Shown here: in pieces, positions 27,307-37,132 of the stretch
Layout: every line of letters starts with the position of its first letter
Numbering within the stretch: position 1 is the first letter of the stretch
Assembly (NCBI RefSeq): GCF_947499945.1
Contig: NZ_CANMQD010000002.1
Span: 186,001 to 250,000, forward strand
Source: an uncultured Sulfitobacter sp.
GTDB lineage: Bacteria > Pseudomonadota > Alphaproteobacteria > Rhodobacterales > Rhodobacteraceae
Direction of reading: 5' to 3'
Length of the DNA stretch: 64,000 nt
Translations under genes and position numbers: made by a program
The notes under the pieces: model-generated
What the model was told of the DNA's origin: nothing
Database searches by the model: none
What the model saw: only the letters and a program-made list of their open reading frames with translations

Positions 27307-28517
27307 CAGGCTTTCACTTTCCAAGGTTGGGACTTAAACCAGCCGGCCCCATAGGCGGTGACGACAAGGATTATCGCGCCACCCAAATTGACCAGTAATG
27401 TGGTCGCTGTTGTACGTCCGATCATATCCATGACAAATCCCATTACCCGTGCGGTGAACATGGACACGATAAACACTGCCAAAGATTGCTGGCCTACTTT
27501 GAGGATAATCTTGAGGATTTGCCCCCAGACCCGTGCCAGCATACTGGCGCCCCGCGCCAGCAGATTGTCACCCTTATCACCCGCCAGAACCCACGCGAGA
27601 TAGGCGAGTGCGAGGAACTGGATGTAGCGGAAGAGACCAAAATCGCTTTTGTCGATAAGCGGCTTGAGTGCGATACGCGCGTCGATAACGGGATTGCCCG
27701 TTTCTGTCACAAAGAACCAGTCCCGCGCGACGGCCCGCACGCCGATATTGCTTAGCGGGATGTTGGCGATGACAATGACAGCGGCCAATACGACAAGTGC
27801 GAAATGCACAGGCGGTTTGGGTATCCAGCCGCGCATGAGTGCAAACCCTGTGAAGAACACAAGTTGCCATGCGAAGGGATTGAAGAACCACTTGCGCTCT
27901 GACCAGGGCTCTGCGGGAAAGGCGAGGTGATAGTCCCCCAGCAGCCAAGTCTGCGCCCCCAGCCAGACAGCAACCATAAAGGTGAAAACCAATCCAGTGT
28001 GAATCTGTTGAAGCGCCATCACAATCGGCATCATCGCCAGTACGACCATATACATGGGCAGAATATCGAAATAATTGGGCACATAGGTTAGCGTCATAAG
28101 CCCAACCAAAGGCACGGCGGGGTCCTCAAAGAACTTCCAAAGATTCAGGGAGCCGATATAGTTTTTGCCAAACCCGCCATAGTAATCCAACCCAGCCATC
28201 AGGGCAGCTACGGCAATGAAGAGTCCGATATGTGCCCAGTACACTTGCCATATGCGAAACCCCACACGTGCTGAGCCCAGAAACCAGCCCGAGCGCTGAA
28301 ACGCACCGCCAAAGGCGATGGCGGAAGCCATGCCAGAGCAGAAAACAAACATCTCTGTCGCGTCCGAAAATCCCCAACGCGCAGGAATCCATGAGGTCAA
28401 AAAGTTTCCCGGTGTATGGGCGATCAGAATAATGAACATCGCAATGCCACGAAAGAAATCGAGACGGAGGTCGCGCACACGTAGTGCAGTGGCAACAGGG
28501 GTGGCAGGCGTCGGCAT
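27306..28517 (-). CDS. opgC: OPG succinyltransferase-like membrane protein OpgC
   Basis: 403 residues with about ten hydrophobic segments; family landmark RDLRLDFFRGIAMFIILIAHTPGNF near 15-38 (first His of the acyltransferase fold). OpgC transfers succinyl groups to periplasmic glucans, giving them negative charge. First of three overlapping genes opgC-opgG-opgH; ATGA coupling to opgG. Confidence 0.85.
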   Translation of the reverse strand: MPTPATPVATALRVRDLRLDFFRGIAMFIILIAHTPGNFLTSWIPARWGFSDATEMFVFCSGMASAIAFGGAFQRSGWFLGSARVGFRIWQVYWAHIGLFIAVAALMAGLDYYGGFGKNYIGSLNLWKFFEDPAVPLVGLMTLTYVPNYFDILPMYMVVLAMMPIVMALQQIHTGLVFTFMVAVWLGAQTWLLGDYHLAFPAEPWSERKWFFNPFAWQLVFFTGFALMRGWIPKPPVHFALVVLAAVIVIANIPLSNIGVRAVARDWFFVTETGNPVIDARIALKPLIDKSDFGLFRYIQFLALAYLAWVLAGDKGDNLLARGASMLARVWGQILKIILKVGQQSLAVFIVSMFTARVMGFVMDMIGRTTATTLLVNLGGAIILVVTAYGAGWFKSQPWKVKA

Positions 28518-28535
28518 AAAGGTTTTCGGTCCAGT

Positions 28536-29888
28536 TTATTGCGCCGCGATCCCGCGTGCAGTGTTGATCTTTTCAAAACGGGTGGCGGCAAAGCGGTCGA
28601 TATGACCGCCGCGTGTTTTCTGGCGGTCCCGCAGAATGGCGGCGGTTGCATCATATCGACCTGCACGCAGGCCTGAGTCTATGGTTATGCGCTCGAATAC
28701 ATCACGTTGTGCATGGCTGCCACCTATGGTTTGCATCAATGGGCGGGCTGCCGCCAAGTTCGCAAATGCGGTATCATAACGCCCCTCCGAGAAGGCATTG
28801 AGCCCTGCAAGCGCCGCCTTGCCCGGCGCCTCGACGCGGGCAGGCATTTCGCCCGCTTTGGTGGCGTCACGGGCAAAGCGCGCCGTCATGGCATTGCGTG
28901 CTGCACCGCGTGCTGCTCCTGTGAGGGCCAGTAAATAGTGCAGATCGGCGAAGACCAGACAGCCATCCTCGACACGGTTCTCGGAGAAATCCGCAAGTTC
29001 TTCCCACCGGGGACCAATATCCATGCCCTCAAGTTCCAGCCGCATCAAAAGTGATGTGGCATTCGAAATATCGCGATAGTCGTCAGTTTTATCCGAACGG
29101 ATTTGCGCATCATAAAGACCGAGCGCGATATCCAGTTCTCCCCGCTCCATGTGCAGAAGCGCCTTGTGCCACCAGACATGGTAGCGAAAGTTGTTGGAGC
29201 GACCCCAAGCAGTGGTGTTATTCTCGATCAAGGCAATTCCGCAGTCGGGCCGCGAGGTCATATCATAAACATGAGCCACCGCATGCAGGCCCCATGCGTC
29301 ATCCGTGGTCAAAGTCAGCGCCTCTTTTCCCACAACTTCTGCGCGCGCGTATTCGCCAGTTTCTTCAAGGGTGAAAGCGTGACAGCCAAGCAGATACCCA
29401 CGTCCAGCATGACCTGGGGTATGTGCGTCCAGTATGCGCTCAACCGAGCGGCGCATGCCTGCACTGTCGCCCAACATAAAACGGATGCCATGGCTTAGTT
29501 TAGCCGAGAGCGTGTCGTGGGGCAGGGTGCGCAAAACATCTTCCACTGTAGCAATAGCGGCAGTCGGCTTACCGCTTAGCCACAGTTCGAGCGTCGTAAT
29601 CCAATTCGTTTCGCGGGGAGTAACGGCCTTAAGCGCAGCGGCCGCTTTCGCTGTGCCAAGAGCTGCGTGGGCAGAGGCAATAACTTCGGCTCGCCCCGTC
29701 ATCAGGCAAAATAATCCGCGTGCTGCGTGGCCCATGGCAAAGTTTGGCTCAGCCTCCATCAAGCGTCCAAGGTGAACAGGTGTTTGCTGCCCGTGCGAAA
29801 GCAGGCCGTGAATGACCCCGTTCCAATCGGCTAAAGCTGTGGCTGAAGTCAGCGTCACAGGGCATGCGCACATATCAAACTGGGTCAC
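28536..29888 (-). CDS. TPR protein of the TTC38 family
   Basis: 450 residues; starts with GTG 29888 (AAGG upstream) or ATG 29873. TPR-like helices throughout, with HGIRFMLGDS, GHAGRGYLLGCHAFTLEETGEY, WGLHAVAHVYDM and HVWWHKALLHMERGELDIAL typical of tetratricopeptide repeat protein 38 homologues. No signal peptide, so cytoplasmic. Function unknown. It lies 18 nt upstream of opgC and probably begins that transcript, which is unusual for opg operons known to me. Confidence 0.75.
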   Translation of the reverse strand: MTQFDMCACPVTLTSATALADWNGVIHGLLSHGQQTPVHLGRLMEAEPNFAMGHAARGLFCLMTGRAEVIASAHAALGTAKAAAALKAVTPRETNWITTLELWLSGKPTAAIATVEDVLRTLPHDTLSAKLSHGIRFMLGDSAGMRRSVERILDAHTPGHAGRGYLLGCHAFTLEETGEYARAEVVGKEALTLTTDDAWGLHAVAHVYDMTSRPDCGIALIENNTTAWGRSNNFRYHVWWHKALLHMERGELDIALGLYDAQIRSDKTDDYRDISNATSLLMRLELEGMDIGPRWEELADFSENRVEDGCLVFADLHYLLALTGAARGAARNAMTARFARDATKAGEMPARVEAPGKAALAGLNAFSEGRYDTAFANLAAARPLMQTIGGSHAQRDVFERITIDSGLRAGRYDATAAILRDRQKTRGGHIDRFAATRFEKINTARGIAAQ

Positions 29889-29923
29889 AGGAGAAGCACC
29901 TTTTGGTTGGGTAGCTGTGCAAA

Positions 29924-30085
29924 TTAAACACTGCGTTGAACCTTGCTTAGCTGATAAGAGCGGATGTCGTCAGGGGATTGGGCCATGCCACACGCCAACG
30001 TGAAGCGCCAAGCCACTTTCGTGAAGTTGGTGACATTTTCAGCGGCATTGACTTCGATTTGCGCAGGGAATTGGCGATAAACCCC
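29924..30085 (-). other. Possible gene fragment or small hypothetical CDS
   Basis: The gap between the TPR gene and the CoA-transferase gene contains an open minus-strand stretch with protein-like composition (EVNAAENVTNFTKVAWRFTL, then GMAQSPDDIRSYQLSKVQRS, stop). There is no convincing start: the only initiator is a TTG inside the CoA-transferase end. Likely a 5'-truncated remnant or unrecognised small gene. Confidence 0.25.
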
Positions 30086-30086
30086 G

Positions 30087-31295
30087 CTAGGACGTTGGTT
30101 TGTCGCCCAGCCATGTTGCAAGAACTTCGTCTGTGTCCTGCCCGAAACGGGGCGGGGGGCGGCGATACTTCACAGGTGTTTTTGAGAATTTGAGAGGATT
30201 GCTCAGCAGTTGTATCTGACCGCCCTTTACGCCTTTAACGGACATGTTGCGCACTGCGCCGCGTGCCTGTGCTTGCTCTGAGGTCAGTGCCTCTTTGATA
30301 GTGTTGATGGGGCCGCAGGGGACTTTTACCTTGGCAAGCGCCTCCAGAATATTTTCTTTTGCCCAGGTTTTCAGCGCTGGTTTGATCTGGCGCATCAGGG
30401 CTTCGCGATTCTTGATCCGCCCCAGATTGGTGGCGAAATCTACATCCGCGGATAGGTCAGGCAGACCGATCACATCGCAAAACCGGGCAAATTGCGCATC
30501 GTTTCCCACGGCGAGCAGGAAGTGACCGTCAGCCACCTCAAACGCATCATAGGGCACGATATTGGGATGTGCGTTGCCGCGTCGTTCTGGCAGCTCGCCT
30601 GAGGTGAGGTAGTTCAGCCCCTCATTCACCAGCCACGCCATGGACGCGTCAATCAGCGCCAATTCGACATGTTGGCCCTCACCCGTTTTGTCGCGGTGGC
30701 GCAGGGCGGTGAGGATGCCAATGGTCGCATACATCCCGCACATCACATCGGCGATGCCAACGCCTACTTTGGTGGGCACGCCCTCAGGGTCGCCGGTGAT
30801 CGACATGATCCCGCTAAACCCCTGGGCCATCAGATCATAGCCTGGTTTGTCGCGGTTCGGTCCTGTTTGGCCGTAGCCTGAGATGGAGCAATAGACGAGG
30901 CTTGGGTGGGCCGCGCACAGGGTCGCATGGTCCAGCCCATATTTCACCAGTCCGTCAGGCTTGAAATTTTCAACCACGATATCGGCGCGTGCGGCAAGGC
31001 GTCGGATGACGTCCTGTCCCTCTGGCGTGGCAATGTCGACGGCGATGGAATGTTTGTTGCGGTTGGAGGACATGAAATAGGCAGACAGATCAGAAGCGCT
31101 GCCATCCTCGTTTTGTGCATAATTTGGCCCCCAACCGCGTGTGTCATCACCGCCTGATTTGGGGTTTTCCACTTTGATCACAGTCGCGCCCATATCGCCC
31201 AAAAGCTGGGTTGCCGTAGGGCCAGCCAAGATGCGCGAGAGGTCGAGGACAAATACCCCGTCCAAGGCGCCAACAGTTTCAGATACGTCCGTCAT
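30087..31295 (-). CDS. CaiB/BaiF family (class III) CoA-transferase
   Basis: 402 residues from ATG 31295 with AGGAG just upstream. Class III CoA-transferase landmarks are LDLSRILAGPTATQLLGDMGATVIKVE near 12-38, then RNKHSIAVDIATPEG and NFKPDGLVKYGLDH, where the catalytic Asp follows at about 172 (GYDLMAQGFSG). Moves CoA between carboxylic acids; substrate unknown. Overlaps the ThDP-enzyme gene by 17 nt. Confidence 0.88.
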   Translation of the reverse strand: MTDVSETVGALDGVFVLDLSRILAGPTATQLLGDMGATVIKVENPKSGGDDTRGWGPNYAQNEDGSASDLSAYFMSSNRNKHSIAVDIATPEGQDVIRRLAARADIVVENFKPDGLVKYGLDHATLCAAHPSLVYCSISGYGQTGPNRDKPGYDLMAQGFSGIMSITGDPEGVPTKVGVGIADVMCGMYATIGILTALRHRDKTGEGQHVELALIDASMAWLVNEGLNYLTSGELPERRGNAHPNIVPYDAFEVADGHFLLAVGNDAQFARFCDVIGLPDLSADVDFATNLGRIKNREALMRQIKPALKTWAKENILEALAKVKVPCGPINTIKEALTSEQAQARGAVRNMSVKGVKGGQIQLLSNPLKFSKTPVKYRRPPPRFGQDTDEVLATWLGDKPTS

Positions 31296-32904
31296 AGGCT
31301 CCTCGCTCAATCGTGCAGGCAATTACCGTGAAGGTGTCGGCACTCTGTGCTGCAGCCAAGGCGGCCTCAAGTTCTGTGCGGTTTGTGGCCGTATGGCCTG
31401 CACCCCCAAAGGCACGACCCATGGCAGCAAAATCATGATGGCCAAAGTCTACGGCGGCATTGCGCAACTGGCGTTGGCGCTGCTTCAACTCGATCAGGGC
31501 AAGCGAGCCATCAACAAAGACAACAAAGATCGGTTTGATGCCAAGTTCGGCTGCTGTCGACAACTCCCCTGCTATCATCAGAAAGCCGGCGTCACCGGAG
31601 AAGGAAACGACAACACGTTTAGGTGCGCAAAGGGCAGTTCCCATCGCCAGTGGCAAGGCGCAACCCATGGTGCAGAGTGCGGAGGATTGCAGCAACCCGC
31701 GCGGCTGGGTGCAGGTCCACATTTGGCTCAGTAATATCCGGTGTGCGCCGCTGTCTGCAGTCGCAATAGTGTCGTCAGGCAGGTGGTGTTGGCAGGTGTC
31801 GATGATGGCGGCGGGACCCCATTCTTCGCCGCGCGGAAACGATGAAGCAAGTGCTGCTTTTACGGCGTTGATCTCTCCTTTTGGCCATGTTTGCTCCTGT
31901 GGGGTAACACCCTCGGCAATGGCCGAGAGGCTTGCAGCGCAATCGGCGATGAAGCTCAGGCTGGCCTGATGCATATAGTGGTGGTTTGGCACAGCAGTTA
32001 TATCAATGACCCGCTGCTGTCTGGCATCCCAGATGTCACGCCAACCGGGGCGCATTTCAATCGGGTCATAACCGAGACAGATCACCAGATCCGCCTGCTG
32101 GATAAACGGTACAAGATGCTTATCGGCCAAAGGAGACAGGCCCGCGCCGCCCAAAGCGAGGGAATGCCGCTCGTCCAGCAGCCCTTTTGCTTTGTATGTT
32201 GTGATAACCGGAATGCCGAAACGCTCTGCAAAGGCTGTGAGTTCGCCCTCAGCCTGCGTGTTCATGGCATCCACGCCAACGACCATCACGGGACGTTTCG
32301 CGCTTCCAAGCCATTCTTGCGCTGTCTCGAGATCACTCCCTGTTGGTGCCGTAACCGAGGGCGTAGTGCGCTGGGCTGGGGGCAGGGCGGAGATTTTTGC
32401 GTCAGCGACAGAGATGGGGACATCGATATGAACGGGACCGGGGCGGCCCTCAAGCGCGATACCAACAGCTTTGTCCGCGACCACATGGGCGGCCCCTGCG
32501 CTGAGCTGAAAGCTGGCCTTGGTAATCGGGCGCAGGACCGCTTGCTGGTCGAGCACTTGGTGTGTGTAGGTCTCGGCCTCTGCCGCATCCACGCAGCCTG
32601 ACAGTACGATCAGTGGCACGCGGTCTTGCAGCGCGTTGGCAATCGAATTGACCCCGTTGAGCACACCCGGACCGATGGTCGCCACCATAATGCCGGGCGC
32701 GCCCGTTTGATGCCAGGCGGCTTCGGCCATGAATCCCGCAGCATTTTCGTGTTTGCATAGAACAAAAGTGATCCCTGCGGCCTCAAGAGCATCTACAAGA
32801 GTGAGGACTTCGCCACCGGGCATGCCAAACGCGTGGCGACATCCCGCCGCATAAAGGCGTTGGGCAATGGCGTCAGCGGCACGGAACGTATCTGGGGATG
32901 ACAT
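31279..32904 (-). CDS. Thiamine-diphosphate enzyme, acetolactate synthase-like
   Basis: 541 residues from ATG 32904 (MSSPDTFRAADAIAQRL) with AAGG upstream. Three ThDP-enzyme domains: N-terminal with catalytic Glu in LCKHENAAGFMAEA near 46, a central TPP_M domain, and a C-terminal domain with SFSGDAGFLMIAGEL. The second metal ligand position reads FVDGSLALIELKQ, Asp replacing the usual Asn. It could be a decarboxylase, carboligase or lyase. Pairing with a CoA-transferase recalls oxalyl-CoA decarboxylase/formyl-CoA transferase loci, but oxalate-specific motifs are not clear. Confidence 0.8.
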   Translation of the reverse strand: MSSPDTFRAADAIAQRLYAAGCRHAFGMPGGEVLTLVDALEAAGITFVLCKHENAAGFMAEAAWHQTGAPGIMVATIGPGVLNGVNSIANALQDRVPLIVLSGCVDAAEAETYTHQVLDQQAVLRPITKASFQLSAGAAHVVADKAVGIALEGRPGPVHIDVPISVADAKISALPPAQRTTPSVTAPTGSDLETAQEWLGSAKRPVMVVGVDAMNTQAEGELTAFAERFGIPVITTYKAKGLLDERHSLALGGAGLSPLADKHLVPFIQQADLVICLGYDPIEMRPGWRDIWDARQQRVIDITAVPNHHYMHQASLSFIADCAASLSAIAEGVTPQEQTWPKGEINAVKAALASSFPRGEEWGPAAIIDTCQHHLPDDTIATADSGAHRILLSQMWTCTQPRGLLQSSALCTMGCALPLAMGTALCAPKRVVVSFSGDAGFLMIAGELSTAAELGIKPIFVVFVDGSLALIELKQRQRQLRNAAVDFGHHDFAAMGRAFGGAGHTATNRTELEAALAAAQSADTFTVIACTIERGAYDGRI

Positions 32905-33062
32905 GGGAGACCTTTTAGCTGGTTGCTCCGCATATGGCCGCGAAGCGACCGACACTGCAATTCAACACTGCGTGGTAAATGTTTCAAATGACGGTGATGT
33001 AGCAGGGCAGAATTTCACAGAAATTCTGGGCGCAAAGCCTGCGAACAGGCTTTGCCTTGTGC

Positions 33063-33656
33063 TTAGCGGCGGCGATCGCGCCGTGCGCTCATGGGCTGGA
33101 ATGCAACGCCGACATGGGCTTCGCAATAGGGCTTGCCCTGTTTTACAGGTAGACCACAAAACCAGAAGTCTTCCGTGGCAGGATCGCCCACTGGCCATTT
33201 GCAGGTCCGCTCGGTCAGCTCCATCAAGCTCAGCTTCTTGGCCTTCTTCTCGATCTCGTTGACCTTGGCGAGGGCTTCGGGACTGATCTCGTTTGCTGAC
33301 GGTTGCGGCGGCAGCGGTTGGCCTGCGGGAATAATCTGGTTGCGCGGCGGACGCACAGCATTTGGGGAGATCGCAGGCTCGGTCTTGAGGTCGGGCTTGT
33401 CGGCGTTTGTCTTCACCTCGGGCTCCACTGGGGCCGAGGGTTTGGCCTTTGCTGGCACTTTCGGTGCGGCTTTCGCTTTTGGCTCAGCCTTGGCAGTGGC
33501 ACCAGCAGTTGTGCGGTTGGACAGGCCCAAGCGATGCACTTTGCCGATCACAGCATTGCGGGTCACACCGCCCAGCTCTTTTGCGATCTGGCTTGCGGAC
33601 TGGCCTTCGCCCCACATTTTCTTCAAAATTTCAACGCGGTCATCGGTCCAGGACAT
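33063..33656 (-). CDS. gcrA: Cell-cycle regulator GcrA
   Basis: 197 residues. The N-terminal DNA-binding domain SWTDDRVEILKKMWGEGQSA..GVTRNAVIGKVHRLGLSNR is diagnostic. An Ala/Lys/Pro-rich linker of about 80 residues (50-130) precedes a conserved C-terminal segment CKWPVGDPATEDFWFCG, which binds sigma-70. GcrA activates promoters near methylated GANTC sites in alphaproteobacteria. Confidence 0.92.
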   Translation of the reverse strand: MSWTDDRVEILKKMWGEGQSASQIAKELGGVTRNAVIGKVHRLGLSNRTTAGATAKAEPKAKAAPKVPAKAKPSAPVEPEVKTNADKPDLKTEPAISPNAVRPPRNQIIPAGQPLPPQPSANEISPEALAKVNEIEKKAKKLSLMELTERTCKWPVGDPATEDFWFCGLPVKQGKPYCEAHVGVAFQPMSARRDRRR

Positions 33657-33677
33657 GGAGGCTTCCCTAGTATAATA

Positions 33678-33700
33678 AAGCGGCCCGCAGGGGACCGCTT
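33678..33700 (-). terminator. Terminator of the DMT transporter gene
   Basis: Minus-strand stem AAGCGGTCC / GGGCCGCTT with a short loop and TATTAT following, between the transporter stop at 33751 and the gcrA start at 33656. Confidence 0.55.
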
Positions 33701-33750
33701 ATGCAAAATCAGTCTTCTATAGTAATGGCTGTGGCGGCAGGTGCAAGGGA

Positions 33751-34659
33751 TCACACCGCTCTAGAGGGCTGTGGAGCAGGCTTTTTCAACCGCGCTTCGC
33801 GCAAGGCAAGCCATATTGCCCCCGAAATGATGATAATTGCACCTAAAACTGTGACCCCGTCGGGGACGACATCAAAGAACCAGAAGTCGTAGAGTGAAGC
33901 GAAAATCAAACTGGCGTAGCTGAATGGTGCCACAAAACTTGCATCAGCGCGCGCCATTGCGTTGATGAAACATGTCTGGGCGACGGCCATGCACAGCCCG
34001 ATCCCAGCCAGTAGCATCCATTGCGGACCCGTTGGCGGCTGCCAGAACGGCAGAACCGCAAGGCTCGCGATGCACAAACCGATAGAGTTATTTATTAATA
34101 AAATTTGAAACGGATTCTCCCGCCCTGCCAGTTTTTTCATGAAAATAAGCTCCAGTCCCATGATCATCGCTGCCGCGAGGGCCAACAATGCAGCGGGTTG
34201 AAAGCTATCGGGTGTAGGGCGCAGCAGAACCACCGCGCCAATCAAGGCCAGCCCTGCTGCAGACCAGCGCACGCGGCCTACTTTCTCGCCCAGCAGGGGG
34301 ATCGCGAGCATCATGGCAAACACAGGGTTTAGGAACGAGATGGCCGTCGCATCGGCCAGAGGAATAAACGCCACGGCGGCAAACAACAGCGTCACCCCCG
34401 CCCAGCCAAACGTGGTGCGCGCGATATGAAGTTTCCAGTGAAACGTGGAAAGTGTGGGGCGCAGGACCATCGCCACCAGTGACAGCGCCATGAAGGCAAA
34501 GACAAACCGCCCGTGACTGATCTGAAGCGCATGCAGCGGCGGGCCATAGGTTTCCGTGCTGAGGCTCTTTGCTATTAATGTGGTTGCCCCGATAAATGCG
34601 GCAGCAATCAGGATCAGTGCTGCGGCCAGCGCATTATTCTGGGTCTTGGGGATATACAT
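33751..34659 (-). CDS. DMT superfamily (EamA) transporter
   Basis: 302 residues with about ten TM segments and two EamA halves (residues about 10-145 and 160-290). ALAAAMIMGLELIFMKKLAGRENPFQ begins the second half. Likely exports or imports a small metabolite or amino acid; no substrate clue apart from divergence from argD across 286 nt. Confidence 0.82.
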   Translation of the reverse strand: MYIPKTQNNALAAALILIAAAFIGATTLIAKSLSTETYGPPLHALQISHGRFVFAFMALSLVAMVLRPTLSTFHWKLHIARTTFGWAGVTLLFAAVAFIPLADATAISFLNPVFAMMLAIPLLGEKVGRVRWSAAGLALIGAVVLLRPTPDSFQPAALLALAAAMIMGLELIFMKKLAGRENPFQILLINNSIGLCIASLAVLPFWQPPTGPQWMLLAGIGLCMAVAQTCFINAMARADASFVAPFSYASLIFASLYDFWFFDVVPDGVTVLGAIIIISGAIWLALREARLKKPAPQPSRAV

Positions 34660-34945
34660 GAGCGTGCTATGGCGCGGATGCCACGCACGGACAAGAGCCA
34701 GCGCACCAGCTTTGCAAAAGCTCTTGCATCAAAATGGCAAAGCGTTACTCAGGTCCTATGATTACATGCTCGCACATATCGCTCCGACGACGCCGCTGAC
34801 CTGAATGCGCATAGTCTGCCGTAAGGGAGGCTGTGATCGAGCGTGCCAAAGTGCACTCCCCACTTGACCCTTCGGAACTCTCATGCGCTTTTGAGACTTT
34901 CGTGGCAGTTTTCCAAAGTCCCACCCCCTCGAAAGGATGATCCTG

Positions 34946-36121
34946 ATGATCACTTCTGTCTTGCCGACCTATTCCCGTGCGCCCCTGAGCTTTGTAAAAG
35001 GCGAAGGCACTTGGCTCATCGAAGCAGATGGACGACGTTTTCTCGACCTCGGGGCAGGGATTGCGGTGAACGCGCTGGGCCATGCGAACCCGACACTTGT
35101 TGCCGCGCTAACCGAACAGGCCGGTGCGCTCTGGCACACCTCCAACCTTTACGAGATTCCGCAGCAAAAAGCGCTGGCGGACAAACTGGTGGAGCATACT
35201 TTTGCTGACACGGTTTTCTTTACCAACTCGGGCACAGAGTCCTGCGAGCTTGCCGTGAAAATGGCGCGCAAGTATTTCTATGACAAAGGGGAGCCTGACC
35301 GCGTCGAGATCATCACTTTCTCTGGCTCTTTCCATGGTCGCTCCTCTGCGGGCATCGCTGCCGCAGGTTCAGAAAAAATGACCAAAGGCTTCGGTCCCTT
35401 GCTGCCGGGCTTTGTCCATCTCGACTTTGGCGATCATGAGGCGCTCACTGCCGCCATCAATGACAAAACCTGCGCCGTGATGGTTGAGCCTGTGCAGGGA
35501 GAGGGCGGGATACGCCCGTTGCCAGATGTTTGTCTCAAAGGTCTGCGCGATCTGTGTGACGAACATGGCATTCTGATGATCCTCGACGAGGTGCAATGCG
35601 GTGTGGGCCGGACGGGTAAGCTCTTTGCCCATGAATGGTCAGGCGTGACCCCCGATATAATGATGGTTGCCAAAGGGATCGGTGGCGGCTTTCCCCTTGG
35701 CGCAGTCCTCGCCACGGAAAATGCTGCCAGCGGCATGACCGCAGGCACACATGGCTCGACCTATGGCGGCAACCCGCTTGGTTGTGCCGTGGGCTGTGCG
35801 GTGATCGATATCGTGGCCGACCCCGACTTTTTGGCCGAGGTCAACCGCAAGGCAGGTCTGCTGCGTCAAAAGCTTGAAGGACTGGTCGCGGCACATCCAG
35901 ACGTATTCGAGAGTGTGCGCGGCGCGGGTCTCATGCTTGGTCTCAAATGCAAAGTGGCACCCGGCGATGTGGTGAACGCAGGTTATGCAAATGAAGTCAT
36001 TACAGTGCCTGCGGCTGATAATGTTGTTCGCCTTCTGCCGCCGCTGACGATCACGGACGAAGAGATCGCCGAGGCCGTTACCCGCCTTGACCACGCCGCC
36101 ACCAGCTTGCACGCCTCCTGA
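34946..36121 (+). CDS. argD: Acetylornithine aminotransferase family protein
   Basis: 391 residues from ATG 34946, with AAAGG nine bases upstream (the ATG at 34937 lies on the ribosome site). Class III aminotransferase motifs: TNSGTESCELAVKMARKYFY, ILDEVQCGVGRTG near 220 (PLP-contacting Asp) and MMVAKGIGGGFPLGA (PLP Lys). Converts N-acetylglutamate semialdehyde to acetylornithine in arginine synthesis. Followed 69 nt later by argF, supporting the assignment. Confidence 0.9.
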   Translation: MITSVLPTYSRAPLSFVKGEGTWLIEADGRRFLDLGAGIAVNALGHANPTLVAALTEQAGALWHTSNLYEIPQQKALADKLVEHTFADTVFFTNSGTESCELAVKMARKYFYDKGEPDRVEIITFSGSFHGRSSAGIAAAGSEKMTKGFGPLLPGFVHLDFGDHEALTAAINDKTCAVMVEPVQGEGGIRPLPDVCLKGLRDLCDEHGILMILDEVQCGVGRTGKLFAHEWSGVTPDIMMVAKGIGGGFPLGAVLATENAASGMTAGTHGSTYGGNPLGCAVGCAVIDIVADPDFLAEVNRKAGLLRQKLEGLVAAHPDVFESVRGAGLMLGLKCKVAPGDVVNAGYANEVITVPAADNVVRLLPPLTITDEEIAEAVTRLDHAATSLHAS

Positions 36122-36190
36122 ATTTCATTTGGCAAATCTAACTCATCATTGGGGGCTTGCCCCCTGATCCGCGACCTTTCCAGCAAAGAC

Positions 36191-37102
36191 ATGACCATGA
36201 AACATTTTCTCGACATCCATCAAACCGATCAATCCGAACTGCGCACGATCATCGACAACGCCGCTTCGATGAAATCCGCCCGCGACGGCCGCCCCCGCGG
36301 TGCGCTGGATGATGAACAATTGCTCAAGGACCATATGGTTGCTCTAATCTTTGAGAAACCATCGACCCGCACACGCGTCTCCTTTGATGTGGGCGTGCGC
36401 CAGATGGGGGGGCAGACGCTGGTGTTGTCGGGGGCGGATATGCAACTGGGCCACGGCGAGACAATCGCCGACACTGCCCGTGTGCTGTCACGCTATGTCG
36501 ACCTCATTATGATCCGCACCTTTGAAGAGCAGACCCTTCACGAGATGGCGGAATACGCAACGGTGCCTGTCATCAATGGCCTCACCAACCGCAGTCACCC
36601 TTGCCAGATTATGGCCGATATCATGACCTTCGAGGAGCATAACGGCCCCATCAAGGGCAAGCGCGTTGTCTGGTCGGGGGATGGCAACAATGTCTTCGCC
36701 AGCTTCGCCCATGCCGCAAAGCAATTTGATTTCGAATTGGTTTTCACCGGCCCAGAAACGCTGGAGCCCGAGCCTGCGCTCAAGGGGCTCTATACCACTG
36801 TGCGCAATCCAGAGGAGGCCGTGAAGGGCGCTGATCTGGTGGTTACGGATACATGGGTCTCCATGCATGATCCGCAATCCGCACGAGAGCGTCGCCACAA
36901 CCAGTTGCGCGGCTATCAGGTCAATGCGCAACTCATGGAGCAGGCCAAGCCAGAGGCGCTTTTTATGCATTGCTTGCCTGCGCACCGTGATGACGAAGTC
37001 ACCAGCGAAGTTATGGACGGCAAACAGTCTGTCATTTTTGACGAGGCCGAGAACCGTCTGCATGCACAAAAGGCGATCATGCGCTGGTGCCTTGAGAAAT
37101 AG
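36191..37102 (+). CDS. argF: Ornithine carbamoyltransferase
   Basis: 303 residues from ATG 36191; ATG 36197 (MKHFLDIH) is an equally good start. Carbamoyl-phosphate motif STRTR ([12 protein letters not shown] near 54), the SHPCQIMAD motif near 133 and [12 protein letters not shown] near 262 identify OTCase, which makes citrulline from ornithine. Operon with argD. Confidence 0.92.
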   Translation: MTMKHFLDIHQTDQSELRTIIDNAASMKSARDGRPRGALDDEQLLKDHMVALIFEKPSTRTRVSFDVGVRQMGGQTLVLSGADMQLGHGETIADTARVLSRYVDLIMIRTFEEQTLHEMAEYATVPVINGLTNRSHPCQIMADIMTFEEHNGPIKGKRVVWSGDGNNVFASFAHAAKQFDFELVFTGPETLEPEPALKGLYTTVRNPEEAVKGADLVVTDTWVSMHDPQSARERRHNQLRGYQVNAQLMEQAKPEALFMHCLPAHRDDEVTSEVMDGKQSVIFDEAENRLHAQKAIMRWCLEK

Positions 37103-37132
37103 CCAAAATGACTTGCACCTTGCATACTGCTC

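Noticed and set aside
31891..32601. 236-codon forward frame opposite the ThDP enzyme
   Set aside because: Shadow of a well-supported gene; no domain pattern.
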